Shown: piece by piece, positions 1 through 7,555 of the stretch
Layout of the letters: every line of letters begins with the position of its first letter
Numbering within the stretch: position 1 is the stretch's first letter
NCBI RefSeq assembly: GCF_029227915.1
Contig: NC_079877.1
Location: 8,804,001 to 8,868,000, forward strand
Source: Hydractinia symbiolongicarpus
Taxonomy: Eukaryota > Cnidaria > Hydrozoa > Anthoathecata > Hydractiniidae
DNA length: 64,000 nt
Reading direction: 5' to 3'
Position numbers and translations under genes: made by a program
Notes under the pieces: generated by a model
The model's input: the letters and a program-made list of their open reading frames with translations, nothing else
The model's database searches: none
Told to the model about the DNA's origin: nothing

Positions 1-61
1 CGTACAGTTCTTGTGCAGGACTATGCAGGTCATGTCACGTTTGTAGTATGACGTGGTTTTT

Positions 62-65
62 AAAA
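62..65 (-). terminator. Pol III oligo-T terminator of iMet
   Basis: AAAA on the plus strand is TTTT for the minus-strand iMet transcript, about 19 nt past its 3' end. It recurs in every unit. Confidence 0.7.
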
Positions 66-84
66 TGATGCGATAGCTCGCACG

Positions 85-156
85 TAGCAGAGGGTGGTTT
101 CGATCCACCGACCTCTGGGTTATGGGCCCAGCACGCTTCCTCTGCACCACTCTGCT
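85..156 (-). tRNA. tRNA-iMet(CAT), initiator
   Basis: Cytoplasmic initiator tRNA, which brings Met to the start codon with eIF2. 72 nt, no intron. Initiator hallmarks are visible: A1:U72 closing pair, three consecutive G:C pairs at 29-31/39-41, loop CCCATAA with C33, T-loop beginning A54 and ending A60, and A20 in the D-loop. The acceptor strand AGCAGAG is that of animal initiators. The T-stem/loop supplies a GGATCGAAACC B box. It is divergent from Ala-TGC, with 88 bp between their 5' ends. This copy and the one in unit 3 have C11 changed to T, giving a tolerated T11:G24 pair. No CCA is encoded. The only alternative, elongator Met, is excluded by these features. Confidence 0.97.
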
Positions 157-244
157 GAAGGTAGGTAAGCTGAAATGTGTCTGATGTAAGGTGTAGTTTA
201 GTATTGCGAACAGCACTCGAACTATGACCTTTTTACCATTTCCA

Positions 245-317
245 GGGGGATTAGCTCACATGGTAGAGCGCTCGCTTTGCATGCGAGAGGTACCGGGATC
301 GATGCCCGGATCCTCCA
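245..317 (+). tRNA. tRNA-Ala(TGC)
   Basis: 73 nt, no intron. The acceptor arms GGGGGAT and ATCCTCC pair fully with G3:U70, the universal alanine identity pair. The anticodon stem CTCGC/GCGAG encloses loop TTTGCAT, so the anticodon is TGC; discriminator A73. From about position 17 to 65 the gene is identical to the Ala-AGC gene of the same unit except for base 34, while acceptor bases 5:68 and 7:66 differ as compensated pairs. In all 48 copies position 15 is C, where nearly all tRNAs have a purine; this also departs from the A-box consensus. A TTTTT terminator lies 9 nt downstream. Confidence 0.95.
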
Positions 318-325
318 AGGCGATG

Positions 326-330
326 TTTTT
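326..330 (+). terminator. Pol III terminator of Ala-TGC
   Basis: TTTTT 9 nt after the gene, with a second T run at 341-345 as back-up. In unit 46 the first run is TTTCT, leaving only the back-up; unit 26 lost it together with the gene. Confidence 0.75.
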
Positions 331-412
331 AATTTATTTATTTTTATACTAATTTCAGTAGTTGCCAATGGTCATAAGAGGATTTATGATGCTCCTAAGA
401 TTACCTGGTATT

Positions 413-430
413 AATAATAATAATAATAAT
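413..430. repeat. (AAT)n microsatellite, 6 copies
   Basis: Six AAT copies in this and most units; seven in units 2, 15, 25 and 27, eight in 33 and 49, nine in 24 and 26. Unit 42 has an AAC interruption. The number explains all +3, +6 and +9 unit lengths. Confidence 0.95.
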
Positions 431-576
431 ACTAAACCGCGCTGCATATGTCTAGAGCATTTCTTGCTGTTTAATTTCGCATTGACAGTATACACAGTTT
501 CAGCTTTTAACATGATCGACCGTGTGGCATTCGGGCATTGACCCCATCGCGAACATATTATTTAAATATGAACTCG

Positions 577-648
577 TCCTCGGTAGTATAGTGGTAAGTA
601 TCCCCGCCTGTCACGCGGGAGACCGGGGTTCGATTCCCCGCCGGGGAG
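577..648 (+). tRNA. tRNA-Asp(GTC)
   Basis: 72 nt, no intron. Acceptor TCCTCGG pairs with CCGGGGA, discriminator G73 (the aspartate identity base). The stem CCCGC/GCGGG closes loop CTGTCAC, giving anticodon GTC. The body is close to animal Asp tRNAs. It has a perfect B box (GGTTCGATTCC) and a TTTTT terminator 5 nt after the 3' end. An AT-rich TATTATTTAAATAT stretch ends 8 nt upstream and could act as a weak upstream Pol III element, though that is only inferred. Confidence 0.96.
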
Positions 649-652
649 GTTC

Positions 653-657
653 TTTTT
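653..657 (+). terminator. Pol III terminator of Asp
   Basis: TTTTT 5 nt after the gene; reduced to ATTTTA in units 29, 33 and 34, still four Ts. Confidence 0.8.
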
Positions 658-721
658 ATCTTGTCAATGTTTCGTTTCACGTCAGTAGCGTTCGCGGGAC
701 TGTCCGGGAATACAGATTTAC

Positions 722-794
722 GCCCGGTTAGCTCAGTCGGTAGAGCATCAGACTTTTAATCTGAGGGTCGCGCGTTCGAGTCCCTCATCGGGCG
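722..794 (+). tRNA. tRNA-Lys(TTT)
   Basis: 73 nt, no intron. Acceptor GCCCGGT/ATCGGGC with G6:U67, discriminator G73; anticodon stem TCAGA/TCTGA with loop CTTTTAA, anticodon TTT followed by A37 (the usual t6A site). The array consensus T-stem GCGGG/CCCTC contains a C50:U64 mismatch in every copy. This copy and unit 3 also have G52 changed to C, which adds a second T-stem mismatch (C52:C62) and breaks the first base of the B box, so these two are probably weak. No TTTT lies between this gene and Ala-AGC, 107 nt downstream, so the two may share a transcript. Confidence 0.9.
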
Positions 795-901
795 TAACAA
801 TTATTTGGTACGATGGTGAACTAACTTTCACCACAATGTCTTGTCGAAAGAGGATGAATAACGTAACATTTGCGGAGTGGCAAAGGCGAAGCAAACTTGA
901 T

Positions 902-974
902 GGGGAACTAGCTCAGATGGTAGAGCGCTCGCTTAGCATGCGAGAGGTACCGGGATCGATGCCCGGGTTCTCCA
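902..974 (+). tRNA. tRNA-Ala(AGC)
   Basis: 73 nt, no intron. Acceptor GGGGAAC pairs with GTTCTCC, including the G3:U70 alanine identity pair; discriminator A. The anticodon stem CTCGC/GCGAG with loop TTAGCAT gives AGC (read as IGC after A34 deamination). D-loop AGATGG is canonical, unlike the Ala-TGC sister gene. The first TTTT (980-983) is 5 nt after the gene and is also the first oligo-T after the upstream Lys gene. Confidence 0.96.
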
Positions 975-979
975 ATGCC

Positions 980-983
980 TTTT
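980..983 (+). terminator. Pol III terminator shared by Lys and Ala-AGC
   Basis: The first TTTT downstream of both genes. It is TTTA in unit 14 and deleted in units 41 and 43, where the next oligo-T is the one after Leu. It is TTTTT in unit 22. Confidence 0.65.
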
Positions 984-1042
984 CCATAGGCGTAAAATAA
1001 ATGAAATTTGCGCAGAGCAATTTGCAGCAGCGTTCGTGTCAT

Positions 1043-1158
1043 GTCGGGATGGCCGAGCGGTCTAAGGCGCCAGACTCAAGACAAAATGTTCTTCCACTCA
1101 TCGCGTGGAGAATTCTGGTCCTCGAATGAGGGCGTGGGTTCGAATCCCACTTCCGACA
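1043..1158 (+). tRNA. tRNA-Leu(CAA) with 32-nt intron
   Basis: Exon 1 is 1043-1080 and ends at G37 after anticodon CAA; intron 1081-1112; exon 2 1113-1158; mature length 84 nt. Class II tRNA: long variable arm built on CCTC...GAGG, three-base-pair D-stem, acceptor GTCGGGA/TTCCGAC with G6:U67, discriminator A73 (leucine). The intron sits one base 3' of the anticodon as in nuclear Leu(CAA) genes of animals and fungi, and would be removed by tRNA splicing endonuclease. B box GGTTCGAATCC is perfect. TTTT begins 3 nt after the end. The gene converges on Tyr across 41 bp. Confidence 0.96.
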
Positions 1159-1160
1159 AC

Positions 1161-1164
1161 TTTT
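1161..1164 (+). terminator. Pol III terminator of Leu
   Basis: TTTT 3 nt after the Leu 3' end, present in every unit. Confidence 0.8.
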
Positions 1165-1179
1165 CCCTGCCACACAAAA

Positions 1180-1193
1180 TTTTAGGCCTAAAA
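1180..1193. terminator. Palindromic T-run dyad between convergent Leu and Tyr
   Basis: TTTTAGGCCTAAAA is a perfect 14-bp palindrome. Read on either strand it gives TTTT followed by AGGCC, so it can stop Tyr transcripts (TTTT on the minus strand starts 7 nt after Tyr) and act as back-up for Leu. Confidence 0.6.
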
Positions 1194-1199
1194 TGCAAG

Positions 1200-1293
1200 T
1201 CCACCGAGCCGGATTTGAACCAGCGACCTAATGATGCCTGAGTGGTATAAGTTCGTCTACAGTCCTCCGCTCTACCAACTGAGCTATCGGTGG
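1200..1293 (-). tRNA. tRNA-Tyr(GTA) with 21-nt intron
   Basis: Exon 1 is 1293-1257, intron 1256-1236, exon 2 1235-1200; mature 73 nt. Acceptor CCACCGA/TCGGTGG has the C1:G72 pair and A73 used by eukaryotic TyrRS. Loop C-T-GTA-G then intron then A38 gives anticodon GTA. Introns are near universal in nuclear Tyr(GTA) genes and are required for pseudouridine-35. The B box is GGTTCAAATCC (G57 to A), constant through the array. This first copy alone has C41 changed to A, giving a G29:A41 mismatch in the anticodon stem. The TTTT for this strand is at 1190-1193. Confidence 0.95.
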
Positions 1294-1386
1294 ATGTAGC
1301 ATCGTACAGTTCTTGTGCAGGACTATGCAAGTCATGTCACGTTTGTAGTATGACGTGGTTTTTAAAATGATGCGATAGCTCGCACG

Positions 1387-1458
1387 TAGCAGAGGGTGGT
1401 TTCGATCCACCGACCTCTGGGCTATGGGCCCAGCACGCTTCCTCTGCGCCACTCTGCT
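1387..1458 (-). tRNA. tRNA-iMet(CAT)
   Basis: Unit 2; A38 changed to G in the anticodon loop, a change shared with units 37 and 38. Confidence 0.94.
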
Positions 1459-1546
1459 GAAGGTAGGTAAGCTGAAATGTGTCTGATGTAAGGTGTAGTT
1501 TAGTATTGCGAACAGCACTCGAACTATGACCTTTTTACCATTTCCA

Positions 1547-1619
1547 GGGGGATTAGCTCACATGGTAGAGCGCTCGCTTTGCATGCGAGAGGTACCGGGA
1601 TCGATGCCCGGATCCTCCA
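1547..1619 (+). tRNA. tRNA-Ala(TGC)
   Basis: Unit 2; consensus. Confidence 0.95.
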
Positions 1620-1881
1620 AGACGATGTTTTTAATTTATTTATTTTTATACTAATTTCAGTAGTTGCCAATGGTCATAAGAGGATTTATGATGCTCCTAA
1701 GATTACCTGGTATTAATAATAATAATAATAATAATACTAAACCGCGCTGCATATGTCTAGAGCATTTCTTGCTGTTTAATTTCGCATTGACAGTATACAC
1801 AGTTTCAGCTTTTAACATGATCGACCGTGTGGCATTCGGGCATTGACGCCATCGCGAACATATTATTTAAATATGAACTCG

Positions 1882-1953
1882 TCCTCGGTAGTATAGTGGT
1901 AAGTATCCCCGCCTGTCACGCGGGAGACCGGGGTTCGATTCCCCGCCGGGGAG
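1882..1953 (+). tRNA. tRNA-Asp(GTC)
   Basis: Unit 2; consensus. Confidence 0.96.
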
Positions 1954-2026
1954 GTTCTTTTTATCTTGTCAATGTTTCGTTTCACGTCAGTAGCGTTCGC
2001 GGGACTGTCCGGGAATACAGATTTAC

Positions 2027-2099
2027 GCCCGGTTAGCTCAGTCGGTAGAGCATCAGACTTTTAATCTGAGGGTCGCGGGTTCGAGTCCCTCATCGGGCG
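2027..2099 (+). tRNA. tRNA-Lys(TTT)
   Basis: Unit 2; consensus (G52 present, unlike units 1 and 3). Confidence 0.93.
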
Positions 2100-2206
2100 T
2101 AACAATTATTTGGTACGATGGTGAACTAACTTTCACCACAATGTCTTGTCGAAAGAGGATGAATAACGTAACATTTGCGGAGTGGCAAAGGCGAAGCAAA
2201 CTTGAT

Positions 2207-2279
2207 GGGGAACTAGCTCAGATGGTAGAGCGCTCGCTTAGCATGCGAGAGGTACCGGGATCGATGCCCGGGTTCTCCA
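2207..2279 (+). tRNA. tRNA-Ala(AGC)
   Basis: Unit 2; consensus. Confidence 0.96.
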
Positions 2280-2347
2280 ATGCCTTTTCCATAGGCGTAA
2301 AATAAATGAAATTTGCGCAGAGCAATTTGCAGCAGCGTTCGTGTCAT

Positions 2348-2463
2348 GTCGGGATGGCCGAGCGGTCTAAGGCGCCAGACTCAAGACAAAATGTTCTTCC
2401 ACTCATCGCGTGGAGAATTCTGGTCCTCGAATGAGGGCGTGGGTTCGAATCCCACTTCCGACA
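2348..2463 (+). tRNA. tRNA-Leu(CAA), intron
   Basis: Unit 2; consensus, intron 2386-2417. Confidence 0.96.
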
Positions 2464-2504
2464 ACTTTTCCCTGCCACACAAAATTTTAGGCCTAAAATG
2501 CAAG

Positions 2505-2598
2505 TCCACCGAGCCGGATTTGAACCAGCGACCTAAGGATGCCTGAGTGGTATAAGTTCGTCTACAGTCCTCCGCTCTACCAACTGAGCTATCGGTGG
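2505..2598 (-). tRNA. tRNA-Tyr(GTA), intron
   Basis: Unit 2; consensus, intron 2541-2561. Confidence 0.95.
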
Positions 2599-2691
2599 AT
2601 GTAGCATCGTACAGTTCTTGTGCAGGACTATGCAGGTCATGTCACGTTTGTAGTATGACGTGGTTTTTAAAATGATGCGATAGCTCGCACG

Positions 2692-2763
2692 TAGCAGAGG
2701 GTGGTTTCGATCCACCGACCTCTGGGTTATGGGCCCAGCACGCTTCCTCTGCACCACTCTGCT
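2692..2763 (-). tRNA. tRNA-iMet(CAT)
   Basis: Unit 3; C11 to T, as in unit 1. Confidence 0.95.
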
Positions 2764-2851
2764 GAAGGTAGGTAAGCTGAAATGTGTCTGATGTAAGGTG
2801 TAGTTTAGTATTGCGAACAGCACTCGAACTATGACCTTTTTACCATTTCCA

Positions 2852-2924
2852 GGGGGATTAGCTCACATGGTAGAGCGCTCGCTTTGCATGCGAGAGGTAC
2901 CGGGATCGATGCCCGGATCCTCCA
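2852..2924 (+). tRNA. tRNA-Ala(TGC)
   Basis: Unit 3; consensus. Confidence 0.95.
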
Positions 2925-3183
2925 AGGCGATGTTTTTAATTTATTTATTTTTATACTAATTTCAGTAGTTGCCAATGGTCATAAGAGGATTTATGATGCT
3001 CCTAAGATTACCTGGTATTAATAATAATAATAATAATACTAAACCGCGCTGCATATGTCTAGAGCATTTCTTGCTGTTTAATTTCGCATTGACAGTATAC
3101 ACAGTTTCAGCTTTTAACATGATCGACCGTGTGGCATTCGGGCATTGACGCCATCGCGAACATATTATTTAAATATGAACTCG

Positions 3184-3255
3184 TCCTCGGTAGTATAGTG
3201 GTAAGTATCCCCGCCTGTCACGCGGGAGACCGGGGTTCGATTCCCCGCCGGGGAG
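3184..3255 (+). tRNA. tRNA-Asp(GTC)
   Basis: Unit 3; consensus. Confidence 0.96.
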
Positions 3256-3328
3256 GTTCTTTTTATCTTGTCAATGTTTCGTTTCACGTCAGTAGCGTTC
3301 GCGGGACTGTCCGGGAATACAGATTTAC

Positions 3329-3401
3329 GCCCGGTTAGCTCAGTCGGTAGAGCATCAGACTTTTAATCTGAGGGTCGCGCGTTCGAGTCCCTCATCGGGC
3401 G
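3329..3401 (+). tRNA. tRNA-Lys(TTT), T-stem/B-box variant
   Basis: Unit 3; G52 to C as in unit 1, adding a second T-stem mismatch. Confidence 0.88.
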
Positions 3402-3508
3402 TAACAATTATTTGGTACGATGGTGAACTAACTTTCACCACAATGTCTTGTCGAAAGAGGATGAATAACGTAACATTTGCGGAGTGGCAAAGGCGAAGCA
3501 AACTTGAT

Positions 3509-3581
3509 GGGGAACTAGCTCAGATGGTAGAGCGCTCGCTTAGCATGCGAGAGGTACCGGGATCGATGCCCGGGTTCTCCA
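3509..3581 (+). tRNA. tRNA-Ala(AGC)
   Basis: Unit 3; consensus. Confidence 0.96.
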
Positions 3582-3649
3582 ATGCCTTTTCCATAGGCGT
3601 AAAATAAATGAAATTTGCGCAGAGCAATTTGCAGCAGCGTTCGTGTCAT

Positions 3650-3765
3650 GTCGGGATGGCCGAGCGGTCTAAGGCGCCAGACTCAAGACAAAATGTTCTT
3701 CCACTCATCGCGTGGAGAATTCTGGTCCTCGAATGAGGGCGTGGGTTCGAATCCCACTTCCGACA
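3650..3765 (+). tRNA. tRNA-Leu(CAA), intron
   Basis: Unit 3; consensus. Confidence 0.96.
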
Positions 3766-3806
3766 ACTTTTCCCTGCCACACAAAATTTTAGGCCTAAAA
3801 TGCAAG

Positions 3807-3900
3807 TCCACCGAGCCGGATTTGAACCAGCGACCTAAGGATGCCTGAGTGGTATAAGTTCGTCTACAGTCCTCCGCTCTACCAACTGAGCTATCGGTGG
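3807..3900 (-). tRNA. tRNA-Tyr(GTA), intron
   Basis: Unit 3; consensus. Confidence 0.95.
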
Positions 3901-3993
3901 ATGTAGCATCGTACAGTTCTTGTGCAGGACTATGCAGGTCATGTCACGTTTGTAGTATGACGTGGTTTTTAAAATGATGCGATAGCTCGCACG

Positions 3994-4065
3994 TAGCAGA
4001 GGGTGGTTTCGATCCACCGACCTCTGGGTTATGGGCCCAGCACGCTTCCTCTGCGCCACTCTGCT
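3994..4065 (-). tRNA. tRNA-iMet(CAT)
   Basis: Unit 4; consensus. Confidence 0.97.
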
Positions 4066-4153
4066 GAAGGTAGGTAAGCTGAAATGTGTCTGATGTAAGG
4101 TGTAGTTTAGTATTGCGAACAGCACTCGAACTATGACCTTTTTACCATTTCCA

Positions 4154-4226
4154 GGGGGATTAGCTCACATGGTAGAGCGCTCGCTTTGCATGCGAGAGGT
4201 ACCGGGATCGATGCCCGGATCCTCCA
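4154..4226 (+). tRNA. tRNA-Ala(TGC)
   Basis: Unit 4; consensus. Confidence 0.95.
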
Positions 4227-4485
4227 AGACGATGTTTTTAATTTATTTATTTTTATACTAATTTCAGTAGTTGCCAATGGTCATAAGAGGATTTATGATG
4301 CTCCTAAGATTACCTGGTATTAATAATAATAATAATAATACTAAACCGCGCTGCATATGTCTAGAGCATTTCTTGCTGTTTAATTTCGCATTGACAGTAT
4401 ACACAGTTTCAGCTTTTAACATGATCGACCGTGTGGCATTCGGGCATTGACGCCATCGCGAACATATTATTTAAATGTGAACTCG

Positions 4486-4557
4486 TCCTCGGTAGTATAG
4501 TGGTAAGTATCCCCGCCTGTCACGCGGGAGACCGGGGTTCGATTCCCCGCCGGGGAG
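4486..4557 (+). tRNA. tRNA-Asp(GTC)
   Basis: Unit 4; consensus. Confidence 0.96.
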
Positions 4558-4630
4558 GTTCTTTTTATCTTGTCAATGTTTCGTTTCACGTCAGTAGCGT
4601 TCGCGGGACTGTCCGGGAATACAGATTTAC

Positions 4631-4703
4631 GCCCGGTTAGCTCAGTCGGTAGAGCATCAGACTTTTAATCTGAGGGTCGCGGGTTCGAGTCCCTCATCGG
4701 GCG
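4631..4703 (+). tRNA. tRNA-Lys(TTT)
   Basis: Unit 4; consensus. Confidence 0.93.
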
Positions 4704-4810
4704 TAACAATTATTTGGTACGATGGTGAACTAACTTTCACCACAATGTCTTGTCGAAAGAGGATGAATAACGTAACATTTGCGGAGTGGCAAAGGCGAAG
4801 CAAACTTGAT

Positions 4811-4883
4811 GGGGAACTAGCTCAGATGGTAGAGCGCTCGCTTAGCATGCGAGAGGTACCGGGATCGATGCCCGGGTTCTCCA
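4811..4883 (+). tRNA. tRNA-Ala(AGC)
   Basis: Unit 4; consensus. Confidence 0.96.
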
Positions 4884-4951
4884 ATGCCTTTTCCATAGGC
4901 GTAAAATAAATGAAATTTGCGCAGAGCAATTTGCAGCAGCGTTCGTGTCAT

Positions 4952-5067
4952 GTCGGGATGGCCGAGCGGTCTAAGGCGCCAGACTCAAGACAAAATGTTC
5001 TTCCACTCATCGCGTGGAGAATTCTGGTCCTCGAATGAGGGCGTGGGTTCGAATCCCACTTCCGACA
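4952..5067 (+). tRNA. tRNA-Leu(CAA), intron
   Basis: Unit 4; consensus. Confidence 0.96.
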
Positions 5068-5108
5068 ACTTTTCCCTGCCACACAAAATTTTAGGCCTAA
5101 AATGCAAG

Positions 5109-5202
5109 TCCACCGAGCCGGATTTGAACCAGCGAGCTAAGGATGCCTGAGTGGTATAAGTTCGTCTACAGTCCTCCGCTCTACCAACTGAGCTATCGGT
5201 GG
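5109..5202 (-). tRNA. tRNA-Tyr(GTA), intron
   Basis: Unit 4; G46 to C in the variable loop, which may weaken the 46 to 13-22 tertiary contact. Confidence 0.92.
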
Positions 5203-5295
5203 ATGTAGCATCGTACAGTTCTTGTGCAGGACTATGCAGGTCATGTCACGTTTGTAGTATGACGTGGTTTTTAAAATGATGCGATAGCTCGCACG

Positions 5296-5367
5296 TAGCA
5301 GAGGGTGGTTTCGATCCACCGACCTCTGGGTTATGGGCCCAGCACGCTTCCTCTGCGCCACTCTGCT
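5296..5367 (-). tRNA. tRNA-iMet(CAT)
   Basis: Unit 5; consensus. Confidence 0.97.
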
Positions 5368-5455
5368 GAAGGTAGGTAAGCTGAAATGTGTCTGATGTAA
5401 GGTGTAGTTTAGTATTGCGAACAGCACTCGAACTATGACCTTTTTACCATTTCCA

Positions 5456-5528
5456 GGGGGATTAGCTCACATGGTAGAGCGCTCGCTTTGCATGCGAGAG
5501 GTACCGGGATCGATGCCCGGATCCTCCA
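5456..5528 (+). tRNA. tRNA-Ala(TGC)
   Basis: Unit 5; consensus. Confidence 0.95.
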
Positions 5529-5787
5529 AGACGATGTTTTTAATTTATTTATTTTTATACTAATTTCAGTAGTTGCCAATGGTCATAAGAGGATTTATGA
5601 TGCTCCTAAGATTACCTGGTATTAATAATAATAATAATAATACTAAACCGCGCTGCATATGTCTAGAGCATTTCTTGCTGTTTAATTTCGCATTGACAGT
5701 ATACACAGTTTCAGCTTTTAACATGATCGACCGTGTGGCATTCGGGCATTGACGCCATCGCGAACATATTATTTAAATATGAACTCG

Positions 5788-5859
5788 TCCTCGGTAGTAT
5801 AGTGGTAAGTATCCCCGCCTGTCACGCGGGAGACCGGGGTTCGATTCCCCGCCGGGGAG
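5788..5859 (+). tRNA. tRNA-Asp(GTC)
   Basis: Unit 5; consensus. Confidence 0.96.
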
Positions 5860-5932
5860 GTTCTTTTTATCTTGTCAATGTTTCGTTTCACGTCAGTAGC
5901 GTTCGCGGGACTGTCCGGGAATACAGATTTAC

Positions 5933-6005
5933 GCCCGGTTAGCTCAGTCGGTAGAGCATCAGACTTTTAATCTGAGGGTCGCGGGTTCGAGTCCCTCATC
6001 GGGCG
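5933..6005 (+). tRNA. tRNA-Lys(TTT)
   Basis: Unit 5; consensus. Confidence 0.93.
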
Positions 6006-6112
6006 TAACAATTATTTGGTACGATGGTGAACTAACTTTCACCACAATGTCTTGTCGAAAGAGGATGAATAACGTAACATTTGCGGAGTGGCAAAGGCGA
6101 AGCAAACTTGAT

Positions 6113-6185
6113 GGGGAACTAGCTCAGATGGTAGAGCGCTCGCTTAGCATGCGAGAGGTACCGGGATCGATGCCCGGGTTCTCCA
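6113..6185 (+). tRNA. tRNA-Ala(AGC)
   Basis: Unit 5; consensus. Confidence 0.96.
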
Positions 6186-6253
6186 ATGCCTTTTCCATAG
6201 GCGTAAAATAAATGAAATTTGCGCAGAGCAATTTGCAGCAGCGTTCGTGTCAT

Positions 6254-6369
6254 GTCGGGATGGCCGAGCGGTCTAAGGCGCCAGACTCAAGACAAAATGT
6301 TCTTCCACTCATCGCGTGGAGAATTCTGGTCCTCGAATGAGGGCGTGGGTTCGAATCCCACTTCCGACA
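6254..6369 (+). tRNA. tRNA-Leu(CAA), intron
   Basis: Unit 5; consensus. Confidence 0.96.
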
Positions 6370-6410
6370 ACTTTTCCCTGCCACACAAAATTTTAGGCCT
6401 AAAATGCAAG

Positions 6411-6504
6411 TCCACCGAGCCGGATTTGAACCAGCGACCTAAGGATGCCTGAGTGGTATAAGTTCGTCTACAGTCCTCCGCTCTACCAACTGAGCTATCG
6501 GTGG
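6411..6504 (-). tRNA. tRNA-Tyr(GTA), intron
   Basis: Unit 5; consensus. No gene change was seen anywhere in this unit. Confidence 0.95.
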
Positions 6505-6597
6505 ATGTAGCATCGTACAGTTCTTGTGCAGGACTATGCAGGTCATGTCACGTTTGTAGTATGACGTGGTTTTTAAAATGATGCGATAGCTCGCACG

Positions 6598-6669
6598 TAG
6601 CAGAGGGTGGTTTCGATCCACCGACCTCTGGGTTATGGGCCCAGCACGCTTCCTCTGCGCCACTCTGCT
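6598..6669 (-). tRNA. tRNA-iMet(CAT)
   Basis: Unit 6; consensus. Confidence 0.97.
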
Positions 6670-6757
6670 GAAGGTAGGTAAGCTGAAATGTGTCTGATGT
6701 AAGGTGTAGTTTAGTATTGCGAACAGCACTCGAACTATGACCTTTTTACCATTTCCA

Positions 6758-6830
6758 GGGGGATTAGCTCACATGGTAGAGCGCTCGCTTTGCATGCGAG
6801 AGGTACCGGGATCGATGCCCGGATCCTCCA
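6758..6830 (+). tRNA. tRNA-Ala(TGC)
   Basis: Unit 6; consensus. Confidence 0.95.
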
Positions 6831-7089
6831 AGACGATGTTTTTAATTTATTTATTTTTATACTAATTTCAGTAGTTGCCAATGGTCATAAGAGGATTTAT
6901 GATGCTCCTAAGATTACCTGGTATTAATAATAATAATAATAATACTAAACCGCGCTGCATATGTCTAGAGCATTTCTTGCTGTTTAATTTCGCATTGACA
7001 GTATACACAGTTTCAGCTTTTAACATGATCGACCGTGTGGCATTCGGGCATTGACGCCATCGCGAACATATTATTTAAATATGAACTCG

Positions 7090-7161
7090 TCCTCGGTAGT
7101 ATAGTGGTAAGTATCCCCGCCTGTCACGCGGGAGACCGGGGTTCGATTCCCCGCCGGGGAG
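7090..7161 (+). tRNA. tRNA-Asp(GTC)
   Basis: Unit 6; consensus. Confidence 0.96.
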
Positions 7162-7234
7162 GTTCTTTTTATCTTGTCAATGTTTCGTTTCACGTCAGTA
7201 GCGTTCGCGGGACTGTCCGGGAATACAGATTTAC

Positions 7235-7307
7235 GCCCGGTTAGCTCAGTCGGTAGAGCATCAGACTTTTAATCTGAGGGTCGCGGGTTCGAGTCCCTCA
7301 TCTGGCG
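7235..7307 (+). tRNA. tRNA-Lys(TTT), acceptor variant
   Basis: Unit 6; G69 to T gives a C4:U69 mismatch in the acceptor stem. Confidence 0.88.
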
Positions 7308-7414
7308 TAACAATTATTTGGTACGATGGTGAACTAACTTTCACCACAATGTCTTGTCGAAAGAGGATGAATAACGTAACATTTGCGGAGTGGCAAAGGC
7401 GAAGCAAACTTGAT

Positions 7415-7487
7415 GGGGAACTAGCTCAGATGGTAGAGCGCTCGCTTAGCATGCGAGAGGTACCGGGATCGATGCCCGGGTTCTCCA
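7415..7487 (+). tRNA. tRNA-Ala(AGC)
   Basis: Unit 6; consensus. Confidence 0.96.
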
Positions 7488-7555
7488 ATGCCTTTTCCAT
7501 AGGCGTAAAATAAATGAAATTTGCGCAGAGCAATTTGCAGCAGCGTTCGTGTCAT

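Larger units (their letters stand above)
318..576. other. AT-rich spacer between Ala-TGC and Asp
   Basis: The longest gene-free stretch in the unit (259 bp). It holds the Ala-TGC terminators, the AAT microsatellite and the AT-rich run upstream of Asp. Short frames through it are not gene-like. No other RNA gene is recognised here. Confidence 0.7.

Noticed and set aside
24-55. Short CACGT/ACGTG inverted repeat between Tyr and iMet
   Set aside because: A five-base arm is too short to be distinguished from chance.
556-569. TATA-like element upstream of Asp
   Set aside because: AT-rich TATTATTTAAATAT ends only 8 nt before the gene and has no counterpart upstream of the other genes, so I do not call it a promoter element.
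522-731. 69-codon open frame repeated in every unit over the Asp gene and the start of Lys
   Set aside because: It reads through tRNA-Asp and starts at GTG in spacer; its conservation is that of the tRNA and array. No protein family recognised.
1008-1241. 77-codon open frame over the Leu gene and part of Tyr
   Set aside because: It encodes the two tRNAs and the intron in one frame, is absent in units 39, 40 and 42 (Leu TCTATAGCG gives a stop), and has no coding signature.
1228-1518. 96-codon minus-strand open frame across the Tyr intron and iMet
   Set aside because: Overlaps two tRNA genes; the kind of frame often mis-annotated as a protein in tRNA-rich DNA.
1664-1846. Asn-run frame through the AAT microsatellite
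   Set aside because: The Asn run is just AAT repeats; length varies with microsatellite number.
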